From Triplophysa rosa (Eukaryota > Chordata > Actinopteri > Cypriniformes > Nemacheilidae): a DNA stretch of 64,000 nt. The stretch is from NCBI RefSeq assembly GCF_024868665.1, contig NC_079898.1, forward strand, positions 16,488,403-16,552,402. Direction: 5' to 3'. A model generated the notes under the pieces. It was given only the letters and a program-made list of their open reading frames with translations, was not told the origin of the DNA and did no database searches. Positions within the stretch are counted from its first letter, which is position 1. Each line of letters opens with the position of its first letter. The position numbers and the translations under genes are program-made. This document shows, in pieces, positions 1-11,354 of this stretch.

Positions 1-170
1 ACAACAGGGAACCCTGCTGAAGAAAACAGCTAAAACCAGCATAAGCTGCTTGGCTGGTCTTCGCTGGTTTAAGGTGGAAGCAGCTGGTTTAAGCTGCTCT
101 TTGGAGTTGACTAAGACCAGCTTGCTAAACAAGTGGTCAAAACCTTTCTGAATCCAGCTTGAAAATGACT
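1..170. repeat. Interspersed repeat with repeated 'accagc / gctggt' motifs
   Basis: The first 170 bases contain many short direct and inverted copies of AGACCAGC, GCTGGTTT and AAGCTGCT, so the segment can fold on itself. This pattern is typical of a common carp-family interspersed repeat built from ACCAGC/GCTGGT words. It is cut by the window edge, so its true ends are unknown. It has no coding potential. Confidence 0.5.
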
Positions 171-2999
171 AAACTAATATACTATATTTATATTATAATA
201 TGACCGGTATGTCCCACAAAATATCTACATTGAATATCTATTTTCAATTTAAATAGTTAAATTGTTGCAATATACCGGTATTTACAATAATTGTAATATT
301 AACAACCTTAATTATTGCTATTTTGTTTAATACTACACATATGAAAATAAAAAATGATTGACGGATAGTATTTTTTATCATTCAAACCGATATCACAAGG
401 TTATTGTGAACCTTTTTGGCCACAATAATTGCATAGTGAAAATCTGTGATTATCCCTAAGAGAAATCTATATTTTTTCTTAATGACACTAAAACAAAAGT
501 ATTTTCAATTGTAAGTTCCTCTTTATAGTTACAAATAAGGTGGCAAGTGAAAGTGATATTATCTGGTGGTACAAAACACTATATATAGCTATAATTTCCT
601 TAGATTCTGTATTCCGTGTAAATGAGAGCCGTGTGTGAAGGAGTAGATGTGTGAAGAGAGCACTGAAATGTGTGATTCAGATGTGTTAAGCATCAATCTA
701 ACTTCACATTTTCAACAGGAGACCTGACTCCCTGCACTTTCAGGAAACTCCAGTATAAACACCTTTAGTTTAGATGTAACGCTGCAGAGTGCTGCAAAAT
801 AAATCTCGTCTGAGAACCTTGTGTGTGAGAAGCTGGTCTTTCTCATGCTGGAATGAATCACTGCTGTTTTTGTTTGATGCTGATGTCTAAATCACAGGGC
901 TGGAATAGAAAATACAATGATTAATAAATGCTCAACCCATGCATTTCCCCATCAACACACTTATAGAATACTGTGCACAATAGTGCTGCATTTCAAACCG
1001 GAACAGAATGTTATAGAATAATTACAGTACAATTTGCCAGACAACAGGCTACTGTACTATTGATTTGTTTCTGAATCCAATACTGGATTGTTTTTACCCT
1101 CAGTATCTTTACCTCTCTTTTGTCTCTGGCAGTGTATAATGAGCCTATGCAAGGTCAATGATGTGCACCTGAGCTTCTGTGACTGTGGAACTTTCCATCA
1201 GGACCAGACATCCTAGAGAAGAAGACATTGACTCGCATCATCGTGAAATAAGCATTTTTTTGGGGGATGTTTATTTATAAAAAAATCAGACACCTAATTT
1301 TTGGGTTATTTACACAATGGCAAGGACATTAACATGATATTAATTACAAAAAGGGTGGAGACTAATAGGATGAAAAACAGTGAGGGTTGAGAGTTAAATT
1401 AGCCCTCTTTTTAAATTGTATATATAGTTTTGGTGAAATTTTATCACAGAGAGTAGAATGTTTTAGAGATAAACCAACTAATACCATAAAACATCACAGA
1501 ACTATTAAAATCCATTAATGGTGGAGGATGACCCAAAATTTGTACCTACCTGTAATAAAAGATACAGAGTTGTATCTTATTAAAGTGATCGGATTTATTA
1601 AGACATTCAAAAGTACTTGAAAATGTAATGGACTGTAGCAATGACCCCCAAATATTTCATGCGTTTCATGATCTCTGTCTCAGTGTGAGCAGGTTTTCGG
1701 CCTTCATCTATGTATTAATCTTTTTCTATTAGTTCCACGTGTCCTCCCTATAACTAAATGATGATTTCCTCATTCATCAAATCCTCCAAATTTGCCTCCC
1801 AGAAGATGTGAAATGTTTGTGACCCCGTGCGTCTTGCTACTAATGAATCAACGCACGGATGTTGGAACATATCAATCGCAGGTAATTGAGCTCAAGCCAG
1901 TTCTCGGCGTGTGTGAGTGATGCAGCTAATGTCCCACAGACACCGTTTGTTTAATGAGAAAAGGTAGAGAGAAAGAGTGTGAGAGCAGAAGGCCTGAGGA
2001 ACTCCTAGACCTTTGTGTCCTTTCACAGCAGGCTCTTATATCTGCTGTAGGCTTTGCACATGGCTCTGCCCTCTCTTTCATCACATTACAATGCTTGTGT
2101 TAAACATATTACTTATATTTTTTCAAACCGTTTTACTGTCAGGTAAAGCTGTATGGCTTTAATGTAGTAGACATTTCTTTTTGATTTAATATGTCAGTAG
2201 CAAAAATACAAGTCTGGGCACTTTAGTGTTGTTACAGTGGTGACAGTCCTTCTTTAAGCTCTTTGCTATACCCATTTTTAAAGCTGTCTTTCACAGCAGG
2301 GGTTACATAAGCATAACATGTATTATAAACGTCTTAAATAACATTTAAAATGATAAAAGCAACTATTGAGGGTTGTGAGTATATGATCTCTGTGATCAAT
2401 TAATGCAAACTGTAGGATTTTAGAGAGGAATACCAGCACCCTCCCAAAAGCATCACATAAGTGAACCCCGGCTCTTTGCTGCACATCCATATACAGTATT
2501 TATCATCCTAGCATGTCCATATTCAGCAGGGAAGATATTCTGTGCTGCTGCAGCCCGTAACTTTTAATGTTCTACATTATTTCTGCATCTGCTGCATGCA
2601 GTAAATTGTGCCTTTAAATTCTGCGTTGACACCTGCGTTCTTGTCCCTCTCTCGCATCATTGCCATGACAACCAGAGTGGCTTTACACCCAGTCATGTAG
2701 AGAGAGCTGGAATCTGTGCTTCTGTTGGTTAAGTTCAGAGTGTGAAGCCAGTCTCAGTTTTTACTGCATTGTCTACCTAATATGGTTTAAACAGCAGAGC
2801 TGACAGTAAGTTGTTTATATTGAAAACAGACAGAGAATTCAGAAAATATTGTGAGCTCTAAACCATTGTGTGCAATGCTTTGTAGGCAATATGTTCACTG
2901 TTTTTATTTAATGTTTATGCTGTTTTTATTATTAATGTTTTTAACTAGTTATTTATATAGGCCTACCCAACGTGATTATCCAGATACCACACGTGCTTG
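171..2999. other. AT-rich non-coding stretch, no gene seen
   Basis: There is no open frame with coding character and no recognisable repeat ends. The sequence is complex and AT-rich, as expected of intergenic or intronic fish DNA. Confidence 0.6.
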
Positions 3000-3409
3000 T
3001 TAAAGGGATAGTTCACCTCAAAAAAAAAATGCTTGGATTATTTATTCAAGCTTATGTCATTCCAAACCTGTGGAACTGTGGAACACCTAAGAAAGATATT
3101 GTTTATGTCCATATCGTCGCTGTTGGGCGGAATCCTCGTATCTCCAAAACCATTATTTTTCAGGAAGTTAAAAAAACTGCATATTTTTTGAGTTATTAAA
3201 CATTGTATAGTTAAAGTTGGTATTATACCTTATATTGCTATCATATACTGTTGTGTACCAACATTAACACAACATTTCCCCAAAACCATGTTTAATCGAA
3301 GATACAAGGTTTATGACTTGGGAGCAGGGAGATACGAGTTTACGCTGTCATTGATAAGAATGGTACGGACACAGACGTCGCTGCTGCCAGCAGTGTTCAT
3401 CAAAGTCTG

Positions 3410-3785
3410 CGGTGGCGTTGAGCCTTTTGACGAGAGACGAGGCTTTAAAAGCTAATGAAAGCTAATGATTGTGGTTACATACATCTTCCCAAACTCTATT
3501 TTAAACGTTAGAGCTATGAGTGATGCAATACCAAAATAAAACGTTAAACAGGCTGTCTAATATAGGCGGAAATTAATCTGCACGCAAATAAAGTCGGCGG
3601 TCGCGTTGAGCCTCTTGACAAGAGAAAAGGCTTCAATAGTTAACCAAACCTAACGACTGTGGTTACATACATCTTCCTAAACTCTATTTTAAAGGTTTAA
3701 GAACTATAAGTGATATAATACAAAAAATGATGAGCTGACTAGGCTGTCTAATAGGCGGAAATTAGCCGAATCTGCTCGCAAATTT
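3410..3785 (+). repeat. Two-unit tandem duplication (about 185 bp per unit)
   Basis: Unit one (3410-3593) and unit two (3597-3785) share, in the same order, 'gcgttgagcc', 'ttgacgagaga / ttgacaagaga', 'gtggttacatacatcttcc', 'aaactctattttaaa' and 'aggcggaaatta'. The units have diverged by many substitutions, so the duplication is not recent. It lies inside the left half of the TTAA element, just before the LTR insertion. Confidence 0.8.
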
Positions 3786-3787
3786 AC

Positions 3788-4291
3788 TGTCACAGCTCTG
3801 TCCTTCCTATCATGAGGTTTCTGGTCTGTGGACAGAGCTGTGACGGTGCCATGTCTTTTGTGCTTGTTTTGTTATGTGTGGAAGACACGTGGCCATTGTT
3901 GTCACTTTCGCCGCGTGTCATCCTGTTTTGTCTCTCAGCCCCGCCTCCTGTCTCCCGTAATCTTACCTTGAGTGTTAATCCCTGTCACCTATCCGTCACC
4001 TCCCGTGTGTAATTATCCTTCGTTACTTGTCCCTTATATAATGTCCCTTTGTTCTCTGTCTGTTGCCGGTTTGTTGTCTACGCGTCGTCGTGTCCTTGTT
4101 TATAGTAAGTCTTATCCTAGTCTGGTGTCACTCGTTCCCTCCTGATTATTCCCCCACGTGGGAAGTGTTTATTTTGTGTTTTTTTGTATCTTTACCTGTT
4201 TTCCCCCTTGTGGGATTTTGTTTATTTAAATAAATACCTTTCTGTTGTATCTCTCGTCTGCAATTGGGTTCTGTCATTACGTTTTGTGACA
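3788..4291 (+). repeat. 5' long terminal repeat (504 bp)
   Basis: It starts TGTCACAG and ends GTGACA. The first bases form a hairpin: GTCACAGCTCTGTCC (3789-3803) pairs perfectly with GGACAGAGCTGTGAC (3830-3844). Near the end, AATAAA (about 4230) is followed by T-rich sequence, as in an LTR polyadenylation region. Relative to the other LTR it lacks a 12-bp and a 14-bp segment. Confidence 0.9.
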
Positions 4292-4337
4292 GAACAAACC
4301 GGCCAAAGAAGAACCCAGCGGACGAGAGATCAGCATT

Positions 4338-5057
4338 ATGCGGTGGCCGTGTGCTTCTAGCCGGGAGTGGTGGAGTTCCATTGCCTCCCAATCCCACGCC
4401 GGCGATGGGCCATTCCCGGCACAAGGCCATCGTCCCCTGCAGGAGTACGCCCGGGAGTTTGAGGCGAGGAGGGGTACCTTCCCTGAGGTGCTGGTGAGTG
4501 CCTATCTGGTGGCCGGGATGGATAATCCTCCACCCCTAGATGAACGGGAGGAGTTGATTTACCTTCCATTCTCTCGGTTGGTGGATCAGCTGCACTCTCG
4601 AGAGGAGCGGCTACATGGCGTTTCTTCCAACTGCCCCCGGGACTCCTCCCGCTTCAGCCTGGGTACCATCTCGGAGGACCACGTCCTGGTCACTGGGGCC
4701 GTGGGCCTCTCAGTCCCGTCCATCCCAGCATCCTCAGGTCGGGCCCCTCCCAGCCTCCGTGGAAGGCATGGGAGAAGGGAGTCATGGGACTCCACATCTG
4801 ACTCTTCAGGCACGGAGATGGCTCCCCCACCATCCGCACCCCTGCAGCCAGCCACGTGTTCAGTGGTCCGACCCCGGCGGAAGAAGAAGAAGAGGGGGTT
4901 GCTGTCTTTTCCGCCAGCACCTCTGCCAGCATTCCAGCCGGCGAACCAGCCGGTTATCCAGGCGGCACCCCAGCCGGTATTCCAGCCGGGGTCCAGTCTG
5001 GTGATCCAGCCGGAGTCCAGCGGGGGTAGTGTCACAGCTCTGTCCTTCCTATCATGA
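4338..5057 (+). CDS. 239-codon ORF of the LTR element, gag-like by position only
   Basis: This is the only long open frame between the two LTRs. It starts 46 bases after the 5' LTR and runs a few codons into the 3' LTR, where it stops. Residues 30-95 are acidic/hydrophobic mixed sequence, and 100-175 are rich in Ser and Pro. A strongly basic stretch lies at about 178-186 (RPRRKKKKR). Residues 199-226 contain short glutamine-proline repeats of the type QPxxQPVIQ. No zinc knuckle or enzyme motif is visible. In such elements a gag remnant is expected here, but I see no motif that proves it. The start is the first ATG of the frame. An overlapping frame (4264-4497) is open at the 5' side, so a frameshift near 4340-4480 is possible. 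Confidence 0.5.
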   Translation: MRWPCASSREWWSSIASQSHAGDGPFPAQGHRPLQEYAREFEARRGTFPEVLVSAYLVAGMDNPPPLDEREELIYLPFSRLVDQLHSREERLHGVSSNCPRDSSRFSLGTISEDHVLVTGAVGLSVPSIPASSGRAPPSLRGRHGRRESWDSTSDSSGTEMAPPPSAPLQPATCSVVRPRRKKKKRGLLSFPPAPLPAFQPANQPVIQAAPQPVFQPGSSLVIQPESSGGSVTALSFLS

Positions 5058-5559
5058 GGTTTCTGGTCTGTGGACAGAGCTGTGACGGTGCCATGTCTTT
5101 TGTGCTTGTTTTGTTATGTGTGGAAGACACGTGGCCATTGTTGTCACTTTTGCCGCGTGTCATCCTGTCTTGTCTCTCAGCCCCGCCTCCTGTCTCCCGT
5201 AATCTTACTTTGAGTGTTAATCCCTGTCACCTGTCCGTCACCTCCCGTGTGTAATTATCCTTCGTTACTTGTCCCTTATATAATGTCCCTTTGTTCTCTG
5301 TCTGTTGCCGGTTTGTTGTCAAACACGTTGTCTACGCGTCATCGTGTCCTTGTTTATAGTAAGTCTTATCCTAGTCTGGTGTCACTCGTTCCCTCCTGTT
5401 TATTCCCCCACGTGGGAAGTGTTTATTTTGTGTTTTTTTGTATCTTTACCTGTTTTCCCCCTTGTGGGATTTTGTTTTATGTGTTTTGTTTATTTAAATA
5501 AATACCTTTCTGTTGTATCTCTCGTCTGCAATTGGGTTCTGTCATTACGTTTTGTGACA
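5030..5559 (+). repeat. 3' long terminal repeat (530 bp)
   Basis: This is a near copy of 3788-4291 with the same TGTCACAG start, GTGACA end and terminal hairpin (5031-5045 with 5072-5086). It carries two extra segments, an 'aaacacgttgtc' duplication near 5320 and 'ttatgtgttttg' near 5480. The first looks like a local slip duplication, because 'gttgtc' stands on both sides. Confidence 0.9.
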
Positions 5560-6190
5560 CTTACCTTCGTGGCTCACGGGCTTCCTTCTGCACCGAAGCA
5601 TTACAGCTATCGATTTTTAACAAAACAGGCCTACTCAAATGTATCTAACTTAACTATTTTCACTCGTTATTGTCTAAAAAACTTTCAATCAGGAGATGTA
5701 ATGCCGAGAAGCTCCCGCGGAGTGAAGAAGAGGTGGAGTTACGAGACTTCTCAAACAGTTGAAGTGTCCAATGGAGTTAAGAGATTTGCTCTCAAGCTAT
5801 TTTCAACACTTTAGATTGGTTAATAATTTGTAAAAATAACAGACCCACATGGGGACTGACCAATAGCATCGATTTGTGAAAAAATATGAAATTGACCAAA
5901 TTTGGACATAGGAGGTTTCCGCCCGACAGCGACGATATAATGGAAGTCAATGGGGTTCAATTGAGTTGCCAACATTTTTCAAAACATCTTTTTTGAGTTC
6001 TGCAGAAGTAAGAAAATCTTACAGGTTTACAATGACATGAGGGCGAGTAATTTTTTATGACATTAAGCAATTCATTGCAAAACCTATAAGGGATTTCTTG
6101 ACTCCGATACGTTTAAGTGTTCTTTCTCCTCATTGTATATGTTTTTACACCAACTTAATAAACAGGCTGGCGATGCACAGGTTCACTGTC

Positions 6191-6500
6191 TTAAAGGGAT
6201 AGTTCACCCAAAAATGAAAATTCTGTCATCATTTACTCACTCAGATTGTTCCAAACCTGTATATATTTCTTTGTTCTGCTTAACACAAAGGAAGATATTT
6301 GGAAGAATGTCAGTAACCAAACCGATCTCATCCACCATTGACTGCCATAGGGAAAATAAATACAATGGGTGTCGATGGGGGGGTTAGATCTGTTAGGTTA
6401 AAGCACACAGCAGAACAAAGAAATGTATGCCGGTTTGGAACAACCTGAGGGTGAGTAAATGATGACAGTATTTTTATTTTTGATTGAACTATCCCTTTAA
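6191..6500. mobile_element. TTAA-flanked MITE (copy 1)
   Basis: The ends are TTAAAGGGATAGTTCACCC on the left and ATTGAACTATCCCTTTAA on the right, so the element is bounded by TTAA on both sides. The two halves are inverted copies through 'gtcatcatttactca', 'ttccaaacc' and 'gaagatatttggaagaatgt', and the whole unit can fold back. It has no coding capacity. Confidence 0.9.
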
Positions 6501-8854
6501 GTGTGTAGTGATACACCAACCATAAATGCCAAAGACCAACATCTTTCTGTGGTTTCCAAGGACCTGCTCTGATAGCTCTATTTGCACAATTTGCTGAAAG
6601 ACTTAGAGCCATCGTGTCGTACAATTTATAGTATTTTGTGTAAATAAACACTAACTACTAAACATATGAGCCTTTGTCTCGTTACCCATTTACCAAAACC
6701 ACATTTGCCCTTCATGCTAAATAATTAGCATGTCTGCTGTGAGAAAGAAGGAACATTTTCCTCTTTAACATGTTGACAAACCATTTCACTCTCTGTTTTA
6801 TCTGCTTGTACAGCTGTTCTGTTTTCCCTGAAGAATCTAAAGTTGGACATCATGGTTCCAGACAGCCTTCTGGTCTTCACACATTCTCTTTTTTCCAGTA
6901 TTTTGGAATTGTGTTCCTTTTAGTTTCACACGTCAATGCCTTCCTTCTTAGCTATAAGCTCCCTGCAAAAAAATGCAGACAGCTGAGAACACCTCCTGTG
7001 ATCAGTTCAAGATTGGTGTGTTCCTTTTCTTTGGGATTATTTGAGGCACTTTCACTTGGAGCAAACATCTGGTGTCCATGAGCAGATAGAATGAGGTTGT
7101 GAAAATGCATCTCATCCTATTCGGTCTTGGTTTATGTGGTTTGAGCAGGTGTTTGGATTACAACAAGGTGTTTGCCAAAGAGCATCTTAATAAGGAGACT
7201 TACTAAGAATCAACACTGGGTTGATATGGCCATGCATAAATCGGGCTGTACAGCAAAGGATGGTTAGACTTTTGCTTATTTTTTCTTTCCAAAAAGCATA
7301 AAAGCTGTGATTTAATGACTTACATTGAAAGAGAAATTTGCTTTAGCCCTTCAGAGTTAGAGGTAGAAAGAAATTAAGAAAACTCTGTCGATTTCTCTCA
7401 TAAGGAGCCAGGTGTGTGTTTCCTGTGCAAATCACATTCCCTCAGATGTTGCGGTGAATTTGCAGAGCCCTAATGTAATTCATCTTAATTTAGCCAGATG
7501 ACAGCGATGGCATTGGGATATAAACTAAACTCTTTTATCTCTCTCACGTATGCATAAAATTCTTGTTCTTTGTGGGGTGTATGCAAAATTTCTTAAATTA
7601 TACATAAAAATGAGAGGCTAGCCCCATGTAGCTTTCATAATGAATCATATAAGCACTGTTAGAAAAATCGCTTGTACAGAAGTCAAAGTTGCCCTGTGGG
7701 CAATGTTATTGGAGGAGGTATAATTGATCATAACTTATAAAGGAAGGCGCTCCATGGATCAGCACCCAGAAAAAGCTGATGTGAGGTGCTGTTTAAATAT
7801 GGTAGCTCACATTAAGATTAAACTTGGGGTCACCAAGCTGACTGCTCAACCTTTCCAGTTCCAAATGGAAACGTTACAATAACACATCAGGTTATGGAAC
7901 ATGCAAACCAATGAAACCAACTGCAAATTTTCACTTCATTCACTGTCATTCTGTTTACAAACAAAACTATTTTGTTCACTTCTCTTGAATGGTAGTCAAG
8001 GTTTCTTGCACCAAAACTTTCTTTCTGTCCAATGGTTTTGCATCTATATCTTCCTTTATGTGAACATGTTGTTGGCATGAAGAATAACGTCCACACGCTG
8101 GTGTAGCTCACACAGTTGTTCATCAGCACTTGCCAGCTCATTTAGGCAAAATATAATTGTAGACGGTCATGTTAATGTGCTTGTGGTGGTGAACATGAAT
8201 ATTTGATTTAAATGAATGTCTACACAGTACACTTAATGTAAAAAGGATGATGTTCTTTTTGAATATGCTAGCTGTCTTGATTTTGTTTTAATCAGATGTA
8301 AAGAAGCAATGACGAAAGATGCATCTGAGCATCCAAGTACCTCCTCTTTCCTCTGTGCTGCCTGCATAAATAGGACCTAACCAATAACCAAAGTCAATTT
8401 CTCAAGGGTGGTCACGCATTTGGATCAGATCTTATTCCAAATAATTCCCTCTCTCCAGAGTGAGCATTTTCAGCGTGCCCAGCCCTTAGTTTATTAACCT
8501 TCAGAGTTGCTGCATAAGCCGTTTCCTGGGCAACCACTCCTCAACCCTTTTCCAGAGCACAATAATAAGCCTTCCTAATAAGCCTTCAGCATTGTCTTGT
8601 CATCCCAGAGCTGTTATCAGACAATTTTCTACTCCATAATTTTACTATACTTTTGGTTTGTTTGTTTGTTTGTTTTGATGTTGGCTGTTAATTGGTTTGA
8701 ACGATTGATCCCCAAATGATTGCCATTATGAGATTTTCTGAATTGCTTTATCGCACGTTTATGACATTGTGCTTATTAAACAATCTTCTCTACACAATCT
8801 TCTCATCATCATTTTATTCATAATCTTTATGACCATTGTGTTCCCTGTGTTCAG
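6501..8854. other. Unique-looking non-coding DNA
   Basis: I see no repeats with recognisable ends and no convincing exon here. A (TTTG)n run lies at 8655-8674. Confidence 0.55.
8655..8674. repeat. (TTTG)n microsatellite
   Basis: About five tandem copies of TTTG. Confidence 0.85.
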
Positions 8855-8941
8855 CGACATGAGTCAAGAAAAGTCTCCATATGGGTTATTGGATTTTGTG
8901 GGATCTCGAAAGGCTTTAGCCAGCTGTGATAGATGGCAAAG
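8855..8941 (+). CDS. Candidate 87-nt internal exon, unknown gene
   Basis: A pyrimidine-rich acceptor (ttccctgtgttcag) is followed by 87 bases and then a donor (CAAAG|gtaaaa). The length is a multiple of three. One frame is open throughout (phase 2 in, phase 2 out) and includes the residues MSQEKSPYGLLDFVGSRK. I do not recognise the peptide. The case rests only on splice-site shape and the open frame, and chance could explain both. The matching strand for the other + strand candidates (30934-30954 and 34211 onward) is noted but unproved. Confidence 0.25.
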
Positions 8942-10032
8942 GTAAAAAATGTAACTTCATTCTAAAAAAATCAATTTCTATAATTTCTACAATTTCTATG
9001 TGGTTTTATTGGATCTCTACTGTCACTCTCACTAACCATGAGATGGGAGAAATATGGTTTGATCCAACCATAGAAAGATTTTAGAACAAAGTCAAATGAA
9101 AGAATGATTTGATGATAACTATTTAGAGTCTGCACTAATTTATGGCATAAATGTTACGATTTTAACGGTCCCAAGACGACATTAATTAAACAGCAATCAG
9201 GGGAATAAATGTAATAGAATAGAGTATAGAGGAATGGATACACCGAATAGCTTCTTGTGTCTCGGTATAGAATCAATTAATTGAATGTGTTATAATGAAG
9301 TGTTTTGATATTAAAGACTTGAACAGTTTATGTAAAATGAATTGTGGTATACCTTTATTGATTTACTGAATTAAATGAATGAATATTGTCGTTCATGCAT
9401 GGTGATACCTTAATGTACTTAATGTACTTAATACATATCAGCAATCTGATTAGATGACCTGCTGTATAATCACTGAATGTGACTGTGATATTGATTATTG
9501 AATAGTGGGGTGCATTTTGAAGAGATAATACTGACTAATAAGGAACAGATGATTAAATAGTGCTTGAAAAAACAGTTGCAATTTTATCCTTATTTGCAGT
9601 TGCATTGAGCATTCCAATGTCAAACTAATGTTGAAAATATGGTGAATATTATTACTGTCATTTTCATGTTGAGAACATCTATAGCTTTTTTCTCATATTC
9701 AGCTTTCTCACTCTCTCTGGCACCAGGCTCTCTCGATTTCACACCTTAGAGCACATCACATTCTGCACATCGTAATGGCAAGATATGCGTTTTAAAATGA
9801 GTGTTACGCTGCGATCAGTGTCTCTCTTCACCTCTGCACTTGCACATTGGTACAATTGGGAAACCAACTGTAACCTCTTAAAGCAAAAGTGCTGATATGT
9901 GAGTGTGTACTTTTTTTATAGGAAAGCAACAATGTTTTCCAATAGAAGGTAATGGTATAAAGTAGCAAAAGGTAGTAAAAAGTACTTGTGAAGGTGATAA
10001 ATCCTGTTGTTATAAGCTGACAGAAACTACCG
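8942..10032. other. Non-coding AT-rich DNA
   Basis: No gene or repeat boundary was recognised. Confidence 0.55.
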
Positions 10033-10141
10033 GTCACACTTTATTTTAAGGACCAATTCTCGCTGTTAACAAACCATTAACTATGACTTTTGCCTCATAA
10101 ACTCCCGATTTGGTGCTTATTAATAGTTACTAAAATAGTTG

Positions 10142-11354
10142 TTAAAGGAGACATCAGATGAAAACCCCGCTTTTTCTGTGTTTAAGTGCTATAATCGGGT
10201 CCCCGGTGCATCTAGAAACCCAGAAAACGTGAAAAATAAGAACCCAGTAAGTTTGTTTTGGTGTGCCTTTCCCTGCAAGCATGTGAGAAATCGAGCCGTT
10301 CAGATTTCGCTCCGATTGCGACGTCCAAAGCAGATTTTATTATAATGTTACCGCCCCTTAATCTACACAGTTCCACCCACCGTGCTCCACCATTGTTGTT
10401 TTCACAAGCGACAGCGGTGTACGTGACGCCATGGCTAAAGTTCGTGGACAACATGCAATGTCCAAACCTGGGAAGAGACAGGAGTGGATTTATTTTATTT
10501 TTTGTGGAAATCCATCAGAAACCATATATAAAAACCTGCTTGTTTGCGCGAATCACTTCAAGCCGGAGTGCTTTTTCAACCTGGGACAGTACAAGCAGGA
10601 TTAGCTTCAAAGTTGTTCCTCAAGAGGGATCGAGACCGTCTGAACGAGACAAAACTGCCGATGTGAGTAATATTTATCAACAGTCTGAATTGACGTAAAT
10701 GTACCGTATATATAGGAGGATAACGTTAGCATATGATAGCGAAGGGAGCTAAGCCAGTCACGGGCTAAATAGAACATTCAAAGCCAGTGTTAAACTTACG
10801 GTATATAAGTGCAGATGGACACTTGGAGTTTAGCTGTATGAATGTTAATACATTATGTGCGTTAATATGTTTAGCTCTCACGTTGTGTGTGTAACGTTAT
10901 AACTTGTCAATGACAAGCGCTAAAATCCATGTAATTCCGCTGAGATCTGCAGTGGATTCCGTGGATTTTAGGTAAGCATACATGCACAACGTAAGCGCAT
11001 TAGCTGTTTGCTGTGACTTATTTTTTGGTCTCCGGACGAATGATTTGAGACGTTTAAGACGAAACTAACCGCAGAGGAATTCAGGAAATATAATTTAGCT
11101 AAACCATTGCCACTACACGTGTGTTGTGTTGACACGCCGGACAGAAGGGGGTGGGGTTCGCTGTAACTCATTATCAGTTAAAGAGACATGCACCAAAACG
11201 GGTTGCTGTGAGCATAGCTGTTTTTGACGAGGCAAGAAGGGTTTTGTTTACACAGCAATTGAGTGTTTTAAGCAAAATATGTTCCAGACATTTCATGAAG
11301 ACCCTAATAAATCATACCAACTTGTTAAAAGTGCTCGTCTGATTAGACCTTTAA
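10142..11354 (+). mobile_element. TTAA-target element with a relic THAP-like exon (Kolobok-like)
   Basis: TTAA is present at both boundaries (10142-10145 and 11351-11354), and removing the element with one TTAA restores the host MITE. The left terminus is AGGAGACATCAGATGAAAAC. The right terminus, in reverse complement, begins AGGTCTAATCAGACGAGCAC, so the terminal match is short (shared ATCAGAYGA). It contains a decayed exon with a THAP-type CxxH motif. TTAA targets together with THAP transposases are features of the Kolobok superfamily. The assignment is inferred from that pairing, not from an alignment. Confidence 0.65.
10431..10662 (+). pseudogene. Decayed first exon with THAP-like zinc-finger segment
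   Basis: The frame opens with ATG at 10431 (MAKVRGQHAMSK...) and contains LVCANHFKPECF followed by NLGQY. This resembles the C-x2-H half and following loop of THAP DNA-binding domains. The N-terminal CxxC pair expected in a THAP finger is absent. The ATG frame hits TAG at 10602-10604. Shifting by one base just after the Tyr codon (10590-10592) gives AGLASKLFLK, which continues the motif and stays open to a consensus donor (GAT|gtgagt) at 10663. The exon therefore carries a small indel. It lies inside the TTAA element and is most likely a transposase N-terminal exon. Confidence 0.6.

Larger units (their letters stand above)
3788..5559 (+). mobile_element. Compact LTR retrotransposon (non-autonomous)
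   Basis: Two long direct repeats (3788-4291 and 5030-5559) both begin TGTCACAG and end TTTTGTGACA, giving the TG...CA boundaries of LTRs. They enclose only 738 bases. The flanks are TTTAC on the left and CTTAC on the right, consistent with a 5-bp target duplication carrying one change. A purine-rich tract (AGCGGGGGTAG) precedes the second LTR where a polypurine tract should be. No protease, reverse transcriptase, RNase H or integrase is present, so it would rely on an autonomous relative. No tRNA-primed primer binding site could be recognised after the first LTR. The LTRs differ by two indels (12 and 14 bp) and a few substitutions. Confidence 0.9.
3000..6066. mobile_element. TTAA-type non-autonomous DNA element, split by an LTR retrotransposon
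   Basis: The left end reads TTAAAGGGATAGTTCACC, the hallmark terminus of the small TTAA-target MITEs seen elsewhere in this window. The right part (about 5890-6050) is an inverted, diverged copy of the left part. 'TATCGTCGCTGTTGGGCGGA' near 3113-3132 is mirrored near 5920-5938, and the 'cattccaaacctg' block is mirrored near 6020. The final terminal bases on the right are eroded, so the end at 6066 is approximate. Without the inserted LTR element the repeat would be about 1.3 kb. No transposase is visible, so it must have been moved in trans. Confidence 0.65.

Noticed and set aside
4146..5035. Several long minus-strand and alternative-frame ORFs inside the LTR element
   Set aside because: Shadows of the GC-rich + strand internal ORF. 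Their composition mirrors it and no motif is present.
3812..5254. Two similar 66-codon frames at 3812 and 5054
   Set aside because: They are the same position in the two LTRs, so the duplication is the LTR pair and not two genes.
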